This document shows, one piece after another, positions 24,452 through 32,926 of a stretch of 42,055 nt of DNA (its first letter is position 1; each line of letters starts with the position of its first letter). Source of the stretch: an uncultured Desulfobacteraceae bacterium. GTDB taxonomy: Bacteria; Desulfobacterota; Desulfobacteria; Desulfobacterales; Desulfatirhabdiaceae. The notes under the pieces are model-generated. The model was given only the letters and a program-made list of their open reading frames with translations, ran no database searches and was not told the DNA's origin. The stretch lies in assembly GCA_903953895.1 (NCBI GenBank), contig CAJBLH010000068.1, positions 1 to 42,055 on the forward strand, written 5' to 3'. Both the position numbers and the translations under genes were made by a program.

Positions 24452-27400
24452 TCATCCTTTCAAATATTCTGCAAGCTTTTTCATGCAGTCCTGCGGATCA
24501 ATCGGCTTGGAGATGTAATCATCGCATCCGGCCGCCAGAATTTTTTCCCGGTCGCCTTTCATGACCCGCGCAGTCAAGGCGATCACCGGAATCCGACTGA
24601 GTCTCTGGCTATCCTTGAGATAGCGCACCACCGCAAAACCATCCATCTTCGGCAAGGCCATGTCAAGAAGGATCAGGTCGGGTACGGTTTCCTCGGCCAC
24701 CCGCAGTCCTTCTTCACCGTCGGTTGCTTCCAGTATCCGGTACCGGTTCTGCAAAATCGCCTTGATGGTGGTCATGTTGTCGGGATTGTCCTCTACGATC
24801 AGGATGGCGGGTGGACCGCCTGCCTCTTTCGGTTGACGAATGGCAGATGACGGTTGGCGGATGACGGATGGTGGTTTTTCTTCGTCCTCCGCCCTCCGTT
24901 CTCTGTCCTCTGTCGCCGCCAGCCCTGAGCAAGTTCCAAGCATCGAGCCGATTTTTAACAACAGGCTTTCCCGGTCCACATCCCCCTTTTGAACAAGCTG
25001 CTGGATATGGTTGGTGTTGAGCCGCCTGAAGTCCTCCGGGGTCAGATCCTTGGCTGTGAGGATCAATACCGGAATTTTTTGCGTCGCCTGGTGACCGCGG
25101 ATATTTTCCAGCACCTCAAAACCGTCGATTCCCGGCATCATCAAATCCAGTATAACGCCTTCTGGGATTGTATGAAAAACATAGTCAAAAGCCTCCTGCC
25201 CGCCTCTGGCCACATCCACGACATATCCGGCAGATTCAAGAACTGCTGTGACCTGAATGATCGCCGCTTCGTTGTCCTCGATCAGCAGAATCCGAGGTGG
25301 GAACGCCAGTTTTTCAAAAGCAGGATTTTTAGGCAGGCATTCAATCTCCAGCAGGATTCTTTTGATTTCCGAAAGCAGCGTCACCGGCGTGGCGACGCTT
25401 TTCTCCAAGATAGAAAAGACATTTCCGCTCAATTTGTTCCGGTCTTCTTCCGTCAGGTCTTTGGCCGTGACAACGATGACCGGCAGGTCCCTGGTCTCGG
25501 GATTTTTGCGAATTTTCTCCAGCACGGTAAAACCGTCCAGCTCGGGCATCATCAAGTCCAGAACCAGCACATCGGGAATCTGTTTATTGATCAATTCCAG
25601 ACAGACAGCGCCATCCTCGGCCACGATCAGATGCATCCCCTCCTCTTCAATGATCTGTCCGATTTGCCGACGATCCAGCTCGTTGTCATCGACGATCATG
25701 ATCGAGCGGGTTCCTGGCTTTCCGATTTTTTCGATCTCGGAGATGAGCTGTTTCTTGGACACCGGCTTGGTGACATAGCCGATGGCGCCAAGGGCGAATC
25801 CGGTTTCCTTCCCCTCCGAGATGGAGACGATAATGACCGGGATGTCTTTGGTTTCGGGGTTCTTCTTCAGGCCCTGCAGCACCTCCCATCCATCCATATC
25901 CGGCATGATGATATCAAGGGTGATGGCGAATGGGCATTCGCGCGCGGCGAGGATCAGCGCTTCGGCTCCGGATGTGGCGGTGAGCGTATTGTACCCCTCC
26001 TGGAGCAGGTAACGGGAAATCATGGCCGCCATATCCGGTTCATCATCCACAACAAGAATGGTCTTGCGTTCTGATTTTTTTACCCCGGCCGGCTGCCGGG
26101 TGACGATCGGTTCGTAGGTGGGCGCTGACCCCTGCCATGCAACGGGCAGGGTCAACGTAAATATGGAGCCGACACCTTTGGCGCTCTGTACAGTAATGTC
26201 CCCACCCAGCATCCGGGCGGCCTTGCGGGCAATGGTCAGGCCCAGCCCCGTGCCTTCATGTTTTCTTGCAGATGTTCCGTCCACCTGCCGGAATTCGTCA
26301 AAGATAAAGGGGAGATCGTTTTCCGCAACGCCTATGCCGGTATCGGCAATCCGGACAGAGAACCTTCCCTGATCCGACCGGGCCGAAACCGTCACACTGC
26401 CTGCCTCGGTAAATTTGACGGCATTGGCGATCAGGTTCTGCAGGATCTGAGAGACCCGGATATCATCGCTTTCAAGCGGCGGGAGGTCTTCGGGGATATC
26501 CTGGCGGAGTTCAATCCGTTTTTCAGCCGCTAGGGGTGCAATGCTTTCAACAATATCATCGATGGTCATGCGAAGGGAAAACGGCTTCGGGTTGACATCC
26601 ATCCGACCGGCCTCGATCTTGGATAGATCCAGAATATCGTTGATCAGCGTGAGGAGGTTTTTCCCGTTGCGCTCGATAATTTCCAGGTAGTTGACCTCTT
26701 CAGTACTCAGTTTCGTACCGGCCTGCATCAGCAGCACGCGAGAAAGGGCCATGACGGAATTAAGCGGGGTCCGGAGTTCATGGCTCATATTCGAGAGAAA
26801 CTGGCTCTTCAGCCGGTTGGCCTCTTCCACCGCCAGTCGCTGCCGGTTCAAATCCACATTCTGTCCCTGCAACTCAGTGTACTGGGCCTGTAGCTCCTCC
26901 GACTGGGCAATAAGCTCTTCCGACTGAGCCTGAAGTTCTTCCGACTGAGCCTGGATTACCTCATTTTTTGACAGCAATTCAAGGTTGGCCTCTTCCACCG
27001 CCTGCCGCTCGCGATCCAGCTCCACATTCTGCTGTCGCAATTCTTCGGTCTGTTTTTGCAGTTCTTTGGCTTGTTCATTCAGTTTATGGGAATATTCCCG
27101 GATATTTTCGAAAGCCAGCATACCGATGATACCGACATTCAGGCTTTTCCAGGAATTTTTTATAATTGTCAGCGCTTCCGTGGAATAGATATTGAGCGAC
27201 GCCAGAGAGATCACGGCAATGACTTTTTGGAATTGCATGATCGGGATGGTGATAATCTCTTTGGGTTTGAAGTTTCCGGCTACAGTTGCAAAATCAAATA
27301 TCGTGTCCTCGGGGATGTTGCTGATACGGGAGATGGTCTTCTGCACCAGTGCAGCACCGAATTCCCCTTCATGCGTCTCGGCGGAAAATGGTCTCATTTT

Positions 27401-28408
27401 TTCCTGCATCAATCCGATAGCATAGTAAGGTTCAAACAGTTTTTTTTCTTCCTGCAGAAAATAGACAGCTCCGATATGGGACTTTGTTCTGGCTATCAAC
27501 TCCGGTAATAAGGCGCGGCAAAAAGCCGTTAATTCCTCATTTCCCAGCATGACATCGGCGATCCGGGCGGTGTTCTCACTGCTTCGCCATTCAGCCTGAA
27601 TCGTTTCGGCAAGGGCGTTGAACGCGGCGGAAAGTGTTCCGAATTCATTGGCGGAAATATACCGGCTGCGGGCATCGAAATCGCCCTGCCGGTATTTCTC
27701 GGCGGCAGAGGTCAGCTCTGTCAATGGTTCCATGATTCCTTGCGTCAGGAGGTAAAGGATACCCATTGCCAGAACGAGAATGACGATCAGCAGGATCACC
27801 AGTGAAACAACCACCGTTTCTTTTTTAGCCTTGGCGTTCGCATAAAATGCGTCAGCCCTTTTCTCGGCGAAATCACTGATATCCCGGAGTTCATTCATGA
27901 GTTTATCCGCCTGGGCTCCGCCCACTCCGGAGGGACACGTGCGCTCTGTCGCTTCGGCGATCTTTCCGGCCCGCAGCAGACGGATGGTCTCGGTGCGGGT
28001 GGTTTTCCACTGAGTCAAGGCATTCCGAACCTCATCGATGTCCTGGCGAGGTCCCAGATAGCTTTGATACAGCACATCAAAGCGTCGGGCGGAGTTTGCC
28101 TCATGGGCGTCGATTTCCCGGAGGATGGCTTCCATTTCCAGCTCACTATTGGCGAGAATCAGGTCTTTCATCCCTTTGTATATATACAGAAAGTCCGCCT
28201 GAAGCTCACCGATGGCTTTGCGGACAGTGAACGGATGATCGTACAAGTCCTTGGTATTCAACCATAAGCTGTCCGTCTGAAACCAGGAAACCGCGCCGAG
28301 CAGCAGCACCAATATGAGAATGGTGCTGAGAGAGATACGCAATTGCATGCCGATTTTCAGATTTCTGAACCCACCAAATCCCTGATAGAACTTGCTCGGT
28401 GAACTCAT
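24452..28408 (-). CDS. Giant membrane hybrid kinase: 4HB-HAMP-GAF-coiled coil-HisKA-HATPase-REC x4
   Basis: About 1318 residues from ATG 28408 (AAGGAG upstream). TM1 (LSTILILVLLLGAVSWF) and TM2 (VVSLVILLIVILVLAMGILY) bracket a four-helix-bundle sensor. A HAMP domain (~215-270), a GAF domain (~280-440) and a long coiled coil with near-repeats of AQSEELQ follow. The kinase core has FLSNMSHELRTPLNSVMAL and GTGLGLTIARKAARMLGGD. Four receivers, all with their phospho-Asp (LDIIMPDMDGW, LDLMMPELDGF, LDLMMPGIDGF, LDMALPKMDGF), close the protein. A low-complexity repeat insert lies between receivers 3 and 4 (see 24826-24916). Architectures of this type act in sporulation and developmental phosphorelays of myxobacteria and relatives. 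Its start lies 11 bp from the CheR gene, so the two are one unit. Confidence 0.92.
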   Translation of the reverse strand: MSSPSKFYQGFGGFRNLKIGMQLRISLSTILILVLLLGAVSWFQTDSLWLNTKDLYDHPFTVRKAIGELQADFLYIYKGMKDLILANSELEMEAILREIDAHEANSARRFDVLYQSYLGPRQDIDEVRNALTQWKTTRTETIRLLRAGKIAEATERTCPSGVGGAQADKLMNELRDISDFAEKRADAFYANAKAKKETVVVSLVILLIVILVLAMGILYLLTQGIMEPLTELTSAAEKYRQGDFDARSRYISANEFGTLSAAFNALAETIQAEWRSSENTARIADVMLGNEELTAFCRALLPELIARTKSHIGAVYFLQEEKKLFEPYYAIGLMQEKMRPFSAETHEGEFGAALVQKTISRISNIPEDTIFDFATVAGNFKPKEIITIPIMQFQKVIAVISLASLNIYSTEALTIIKNSWKSLNVGIIGMLAFENIREYSHKLNEQAKELQKQTEELRQQNVELDRERQAVEEANLELLSKNEVIQAQSEELQAQSEELIAQSEELQAQYTELQGQNVDLNRQRLAVEEANRLKSQFLSNMSHELRTPLNSVMALSRVLLMQAGTKLSTEEVNYLEIIERNGKNLLTLINDILDLSKIEAGRMDVNPKPFSLRMTIDDIVESIAPLAAEKRIELRQDIPEDLPPLESDDIRVSQILQNLIANAVKFTEAGSVTVSARSDQGRFSVRIADTGIGVAENDLPFIFDEFRQVDGTSARKHEGTGLGLTIARKAARMLGGDITVQSAKGVGSIFTLTLPVAWQGSAPTYEPIVTRQPAGVKKSERKTILVVDDEPDMAAMISRYLLQEGYNTLTATSGAEALILAARECPFAITLDIIMPDMDGWEVLQGLKKNPETKDIPVIIVSISEGKETGFALGAIGYVTKPVSKKQLISEIEKIGKPGTRSIMIVDDNELDRRQIGQIIEEEGMHLIVAEDGAVCLELINKQIPDVLVLDLMMPELDGFTVLEKIRKNPETRDLPVIVVTAKDLTEEDRNKLSGNVFSILEKSVATPVTLLSEIKRILLEIECLPKNPAFEKLAFPPRILLIEDNEAAIIQVTAVLESAGYVVDVARGGQEAFDYVFHTIPEGVILDLMMPGIDGFEVLENIRGHQATQKIPVLILTAKDLTPEDFRRLNTNHIQQLVQKGDVDRESLLLKIGSMLGTCSGLAATEDRERRAEDEEKPPSVIRQPSSAIRQPKEAGGPPAILIVEDNPDNMTTIKAILQNRYRILEATDGEEGLRVAEETVPDLILLDMALPKMDGFAVVRYLKDSQRLSRIPVIALTARVMKGDREKILAAGCDDYISKPIDPQDCMKKLAEYLKG
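24826..24916. repeat. In-frame low-complexity repeat insertion between receivers 3 and 4
   Basis: The plus strand reads GACGAATGGCAGATGACGGT, then TGGCGGATGACGGATGG, then CGTCCTCCGCCCTCCGTTCT. It encodes TEDRERRAEDEEKPPSVIR and QPSSAIRQPKEAGG, unlike receiver or linker sequence. Imperfect copies of GGCAGATGACGG/GGCGGATGACGG suggest a dispersed intergenic-type repeat that landed in frame in a permissive linker. Confidence 0.5.
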
Positions 28409-28418
28409 GAAGCTCTCC

Positions 28419-29240
28419 TTAATTTTTTCGGTAAATCGGGCTGAAATCAATCACCCGGTGGAAGTGACGGCGATACGTCATGGTTGGCGCCTCCGCCTCA
28501 CCGAGTATGAGCATACCATGATTGGCGAGTGAATGGTACAGCTTTGCAAAAATGGTCTCCTGATATTCGATGTTGAAGTAGATCAAGAGATTGCGGCAAA
28601 GTACCAGATCGAAGTTGCCGAAGACGCTCTCCGGCGGAACGCTGTGTTTCTTGTTCAGCATATCGTAAAGTGAAAAAGACACCTGTTTTTTGATATCCGG
28701 AATCAACCGGAAGCATGCCCCCTCGGACGTAAAATATTTCGTCAAAAGCCGGTGTTTGATGTTTTCAACGCTGCTCAGCGGATAGAGCGATTTCCCGGCA
28801 TCCGCAAGCACACCGCAATCGATATCGGTTGCAAAAAGGTGAATATCCATCGCAATTTTTTCCTTTTTAAGCAACTCTTGGATCAGGATCGCCATGGAAT
28901 ACGGCTCCTCTCCTCTGGCGCAGCCGGCGGACCAGATACGAAGGGAAGGGTTCTTCAACCTGGCCTTTTCCAGGACGATGGCTGGCAGAATCCGATCTGC
29001 GATCAGTTCAAATGTCAATGTGTCCCGGAAGAACCGGCTGACATTGATGGTGATGACATCCAGGAGGTTGTCCAGTTCGGCAGGGTTTTTCAGCAGATAG
29101 GACAGGTATTCGCTGAAGTCTTTGCAGGCGGTGGCGGTCAACCGCTGGCCGATGCGACGCTCCAGCATGGCCGGGCGGTAGCCGGAGAAATCAAAGCCGC
29201 GCATTTCCATCAAATAATCGAGGATGGGTTTCAGCTCCAT
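28419..29240 (-). CDS. cheR: CheR-type chemoreceptor methyltransferase (second copy)
   Basis: 273 residues. The N-terminal helical CheR_N domain (DYLMEMRGFDFSGYRPAMLE, RRIGQRL) and the SAM-binding domain (IWSAGCARGEEPYSMAI, LFATDID, FDLVLCRNLLIYF) are complete. It transfers methyl groups from SAM to glutamates of chemoreceptors. It lies between the Cache kinase (5 bp) and the 4HB hybrid kinase (11 bp), so it may methylate the helical part of these kinases or the poly-HAMP receptor of the same array. Sequence differs clearly from the CheR at 38318-39184, so it is not a recent duplicate. Confidence 0.92.
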   Translation of the reverse strand: MELKPILDYLMEMRGFDFSGYRPAMLERRIGQRLTATACKDFSEYLSYLLKNPAELDNLLDVITINVSRFFRDTLTFELIADRILPAIVLEKARLKNPSLRIWSAGCARGEEPYSMAILIQELLKKEKIAMDIHLFATDIDCGVLADAGKSLYPLSSVENIKHRLLTKYFTSEGACFRLIPDIKKQVSFSLYDMLNKKHSVPPESVFGNFDLVLCRNLLIYFNIEYQETIFAKLYHSLANHGMLILGEAEAPTMTYRRHFHRVIDFSPIYRKN

Positions 29241-29245
29241 GGCTG

Positions 29246-31696
29246 TTACCTTTGTGCGGCCCCACCGCCAGCAAGCGGGGAGGCGACAATGAACTCCGCG
29301 CCGCCGTTGATATTCCGGGCCGTGATGCTGCCGTTCATGCTGCGTTCGATGATCATTTTCGACATGTACAGGCCGATGCCGCTCCCCTTTTCCTTGGTGG
29401 AAAAATAAGGATCGAATATCCTGTCCATAATTTCCGCCGGAATGCCGACGCCGTTATCGCGCACCGAAACGCATCCCATGCCGTTTTGCTCAGTCACAAA
29501 GATATCCACCCTGCCGGAAAACGGTTGACTGCGATACTGGATCGCATTTTTGGCATTGGACAGCAGGTTCAGAAGCACCTGGGAATATTCGTTTGGAAAA
29601 CCGAGCAGTTTCAGATCACCCGGGGCATCGATATGGATGGAAATATTGCTGTTCTGAAAACTCGATGCTACCAGTGAGATGGCTTCTCTGATCTGATCCA
29701 GTGCGGAAAAGACGGTAATCTCCTTGTCCGGACGGAAGAAATTGAGAAAATCGCTGATGGTTGTGGACATTTTCTGAACCATCCGGCTGCCGTCCGCATA
29801 TGCCTGATTGAGATAACCCGCATCGAGTGTGTTGGACTGGTAGGCGTCCTTGATGTTGAAAAGCAGCATCCCCAGCGCATTCAGGGGCTGTCGCCACTGG
29901 TGTGCGATATTGCCGATCATCTCTCCCATGGCAGCCAGCCGGCTCTGTCGGACCAGCATGCGTTCCTGTTCTATGGTTTTTCTGACCTCCTGCGCCACCC
30001 GCTGTTCCAGCGATTCGTTGATCCGCCGGACATCATTGAACTGAGTCGTCAGTGAATCGGCCATCCGCCTGAAATTGTCGATCAGGCGATTTACCTCCGT
30101 TATGCCGCTTTCAGGCCAGTCGATTCCTGAGTCATCCGTAGAAAGCCTGCCGGGAAGATCATGGGTGATCAGATACAGTTTTTCAAGTGTGACAATCGAG
30201 CGGCGACTTAAAAATTCCGCCAGCACCAATGCCCCGAGCAACAGAAAAAACAGCAGGGTCAGCTTGCCGGTGTAATTGTTGTAGAGCATTTTCTGGAAAG
30301 GTGCTACCGGCTGCTCCAGTATCAGCCTCCATTCCGCCAGATTGCCGATGGCGGCTTCCGCGATATAGAACGATTTCATCCAGCGTTCCGAGATCGGGGT
30401 GTTGCGCGGTACAACCGGCACCCACTGGCCGATCCCCTCATCAAGATAATTGATCGTTCCTTCGCCACGCATAAATGGGGTCATCACCGTTTGATCGGTA
30501 CGGTTGCTCATAATGACGTTGCTGTTTTTATCAAGCAGTGTGTAGAGCAAGGCATTTTCGTCCAAATTCTTTTCGAGATGCTCCTGTACCTGCTCCAGAC
30601 TCAGAACGCCGCCGACAAAGCCGCCATATTCTCCCTGAATGATCACCGGCGCAACCATCGCGACAATCGGTTTTGGGGTGATGCCGAGTTTGCCCATCAT
30701 CACCTCCGAGAGCATCGGTTTGAGTGTCTGCTTGAGTACCGGGATGTAGGCGCGATCCGCAAAGCTTCTGCCGATGACTTTCTGCCCCGTTTCATCGATT
30801 GACGGAAAGTAGGCGATGGCTATCGCGTCTTTGTCCTGCAGCCCGGCCCGCTGAAAATTGACATCTGATTTAATTGTCAGTTCCAGATAAAATTGCATCT
30901 GCTCCGGAGGTCTCGAAGCAGCCATCTCTGCCAGATTGAAAATGGCTGAAGTTCTGTTCGCTATCCAGGTTTCTAGGCTGTAAGCCGCATGCCGGCAACC
31001 TTGTATCAGTGAGGAGCGGATATGGAGGTCGGTCTCGGCAAAATCCTTTCTGCAGCCAAGCGACAGCATGATCAGCGCAGGGCACAACACGAATAAAGCC
31101 AGCAGATTGTAGATCAAATCACGGTAAGACATCCGCGATGAGCGGGTTAAGAGAGAATAGCCGGTAAAGATCATCCAGGCGATGAGGGCATTGGCGATGC
31201 CGTTTACGGCCTGTTTGATCATGACGATAGAAGTGTTGCTGAAAGGAACATGCATGACGACATGATAGAAAAAATAGACCAGCGGCATGCCCATGAGGAG
31301 CCAGTAAAGCGTATCGGCAACCACCAGACCCATCTTGCGGCGTCTCATGAGCCAGCCGACAACCGCCACTTCGGCAGTCATGATAATGATGGCGTAGGGG
31401 TGATTCCATAGGATGTAGGTCATGCCGGCGATGATGGCGGCTGCTAAAATGCCCTGGCCAAGGCCGAAAAACTGCAGGGCCAGCATGGCGAAGATGCTTC
31501 CAAAGAGAAAATCGATATTCAGAAAGATCGGGTACTTGAAATAATTACCTGCCAGACCGGCTCCGATCAGGGCTGTGATCAGCAGGATGGCCCCGGTCAG
31601 ATTGATTTTCCGGCCTGCAATCCTCCGGAAGTCTTTTTCATCCACCTGATAGTGCAATGGGTTTTTCTTGTTTGAAATGGGGTCTTTTTCAATCAT
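29246..31696 (-). CDS. Membrane sensor kinase: multi-TM N-domain, Cache sensor, HisKA-HATPase
   Basis: 816 residues. About five to seven TM helices in the first 215 residues (MASE-like) are followed by an extracytoplasmic Cache-like domain (~220-470), another TM (LTLLFFLLLGALVLAEFL), a HAMP-like linker and coiled coil. The H-box is MGEMIGNIAHQWRQPLNALG and the HATPase has VRDNGVGIP and GSGIGLYMSKMIIER. There is no receiver, so it needs a partner; the REC-kinase overlapping it by 4 bp is an obvious candidate. Its kinase half is very similar to that of the gene at 32927-35209, also at DNA level, while the sensor halves differ. Confidence 0.9.
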   Translation of the reverse strand: MIEKDPISNKKNPLHYQVDEKDFRRIAGRKINLTGAILLITALIGAGLAGNYFKYPIFLNIDFLFGSIFAMLALQFFGLGQGILAAAIIAGMTYILWNHPYAIIIMTAEVAVVGWLMRRRKMGLVVADTLYWLLMGMPLVYFFYHVVMHVPFSNTSIVMIKQAVNGIANALIAWMIFTGYSLLTRSSRMSYRDLIYNLLALFVLCPALIMLSLGCRKDFAETDLHIRSSLIQGCRHAAYSLETWIANRTSAIFNLAEMAASRPPEQMQFYLELTIKSDVNFQRAGLQDKDAIAIAYFPSIDETGQKVIGRSFADRAYIPVLKQTLKPMLSEVMMGKLGITPKPIVAMVAPVIIQGEYGGFVGGVLSLEQVQEHLEKNLDENALLYTLLDKNSNVIMSNRTDQTVMTPFMRGEGTINYLDEGIGQWVPVVPRNTPISERWMKSFYIAEAAIGNLAEWRLILEQPVAPFQKMLYNNYTGKLTLLFFLLLGALVLAEFLSRRSIVTLEKLYLITHDLPGRLSTDDSGIDWPESGITEVNRLIDNFRRMADSLTTQFNDVRRINESLEQRVAQEVRKTIEQERMLVRQSRLAAMGEMIGNIAHQWRQPLNALGMLLFNIKDAYQSNTLDAGYLNQAYADGSRMVQKMSTTISDFLNFFRPDKEITVFSALDQIREAISLVASSFQNSNISIHIDAPGDLKLLGFPNEYSQVLLNLLSNAKNAIQYRSQPFSGRVDIFVTEQNGMGCVSVRDNGVGIPAEIMDRIFDPYFSTKEKGSGIGLYMSKMIIERSMNGSITARNINGGAEFIVASPLAGGGAAQR

Positions 31697-32874
31697 AGTC
31701 GAGCCTTTTGCACTTCCTTTATCACCGGCAAAAAAACACGAAAGACGCTGCCCCGGCCCGGTTCACTCTCCACCGTCACAACCCCGCCATGGGCCTGAAT
31801 AATTCCCAGAGTCACCGGCAGACCCATACCCCGGCCGGTGAACTTGGTGGTGAAAAACGGATCAAAAACCTTCTCGATATCCTGAGCCGGTATTCCACAA
31901 CCGGTATCCGACACTTCAAGGCAGGCATATTCAGTGTGTTGCGGGAGCCACCCGATGGGAAAGTGTGAAGAAGTGGGAATATCCGCAGCAGAAACCTGCT
32001 TGACTATCAGATGAATGGTTTTTTTACCGACATCGACGGCCTCTCGTGCATTGATGACCAGATTGGTCAGTACCTGCCGGATCTGATTTTCATTGGCGCG
32101 AACGGTTGGGCCGGGTGCAGATAGATCGGTCACCAGAACCACTTCTTTGGCCAGGGTGGCGTTCAGTAAGGGAAGACTTCTGCGGCAGACATCGGAAAAA
32201 TCCAACAGATTGCGATTACCGGTTGTCTGCCCCAGGTAAGTCAGCATCAGGCCGCTCACTTCGGATGCTCTAAGGGTCGCCTTCATGGCTTCATTCAGGA
32301 AATCAGCCAGTTGTTCACATTCTGCCATGTCGGACATGGCCATCTCCAGATTTCCCATAACGACCTGGAGCTGATTGTTGAAGTGGTGGGCAATGGCCCC
32401 GGCCATGCGGCCCAGGCTTTCCGCCTTCTGGAGCTGCCGGTTCTGTGTCTCGAGTTCCGTCTTCTCCGCCATGATCCGGAGCCTGTACGTACATTCGAGC
32501 AGCGCCTGAAGCAATCGGTCGGGATCGACGGGTTTGACGATATATTTGTCCACGCCGATTTCAATCGAGCGCATCAGATAGTCTGTCTGCTCAAAAGCGG
32601 TGGTGACGATGATCGGTATGTTGGAATCCTGTATGCGGATTTCCCGGGCCAGAGCCAGCCCGTCCATTTCCGGCATCTGAATGTCGGTAATAACAATGGC
32701 CGGGCGGTGCGTGTGGTATGCGGCCAACGCGGCAGTTCCATTGGCCGCGGTGATGAGCGATCCGACACGTTGACTCAGGAACCTGCCGAGCTGGTCGCGC
32801 GTATCGTGGTCATCCTCCACATAGAGGAGAGTAAGCGTTTTCAGAAAATCAATGTCATTGTTGATGAGATGCAT
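31693..32874 (-). CDS. REC-histidine kinase (AHHFNNQL type)
   Basis: 393 residues from ATG 32874, chosen for AAGGA upstream; the frame stays open to 32973 but that would overlap the preceding gene. An N-terminal receiver (LTLLYVEDDHDTRDQL, ITDIQMPEMDGL, KPVDPDRLL) is linked to a kinase core with MAGAIAHHFNNQLQVVMGNL and HATPase motifs VSDTGCGIP and GRGMGLPVTLGIIQAHGG. It may receive phosphate from a neighbouring sensor kinase and signal onward through its own catalytic domain. The receiver is nearly the same as the first receiver of the gene at 35265-37211. The stop overlaps the next ATG by 4 bp. Confidence 0.9.
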   Translation of the reverse strand: MHLINNDIDFLKTLTLLYVEDDHDTRDQLGRFLSQRVGSLITAANGTAALAAYHTHRPAIVITDIQMPEMDGLALAREIRIQDSNIPIIVTTAFEQTDYLMRSIEIGVDKYIVKPVDPDRLLQALLECTYRLRIMAEKTELETQNRQLQKAESLGRMAGAIAHHFNNQLQVVMGNLEMAMSDMAECEQLADFLNEAMKATLRASEVSGLMLTYLGQTTGNRNLLDFSDVCRRSLPLLNATLAKEVVLVTDLSAPGPTVRANENQIRQVLTNLVINAREAVDVGKKTIHLIVKQVSAADIPTSSHFPIGWLPQHTEYACLEVSDTGCGIPAQDIEKVFDPFFTTKFTGRGMGLPVTLGIIQAHGGVVTVESEPGRGSVFRVFLPVIKEVQKARL

Positions 32875-32926
32875 ACAATCTTCCTTATCTACAGGCAAAG
32901 GTCCGGCAGTGAATGGCGCGGACCAC

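Noticed and set aside
24989..26074. A 361-codon plus-strand open frame
   Set aside because: Antisense to the receiver domains of the 24452-28408 kinase, with repeated receiver-shadow sequence; no start signal or motif of its own.
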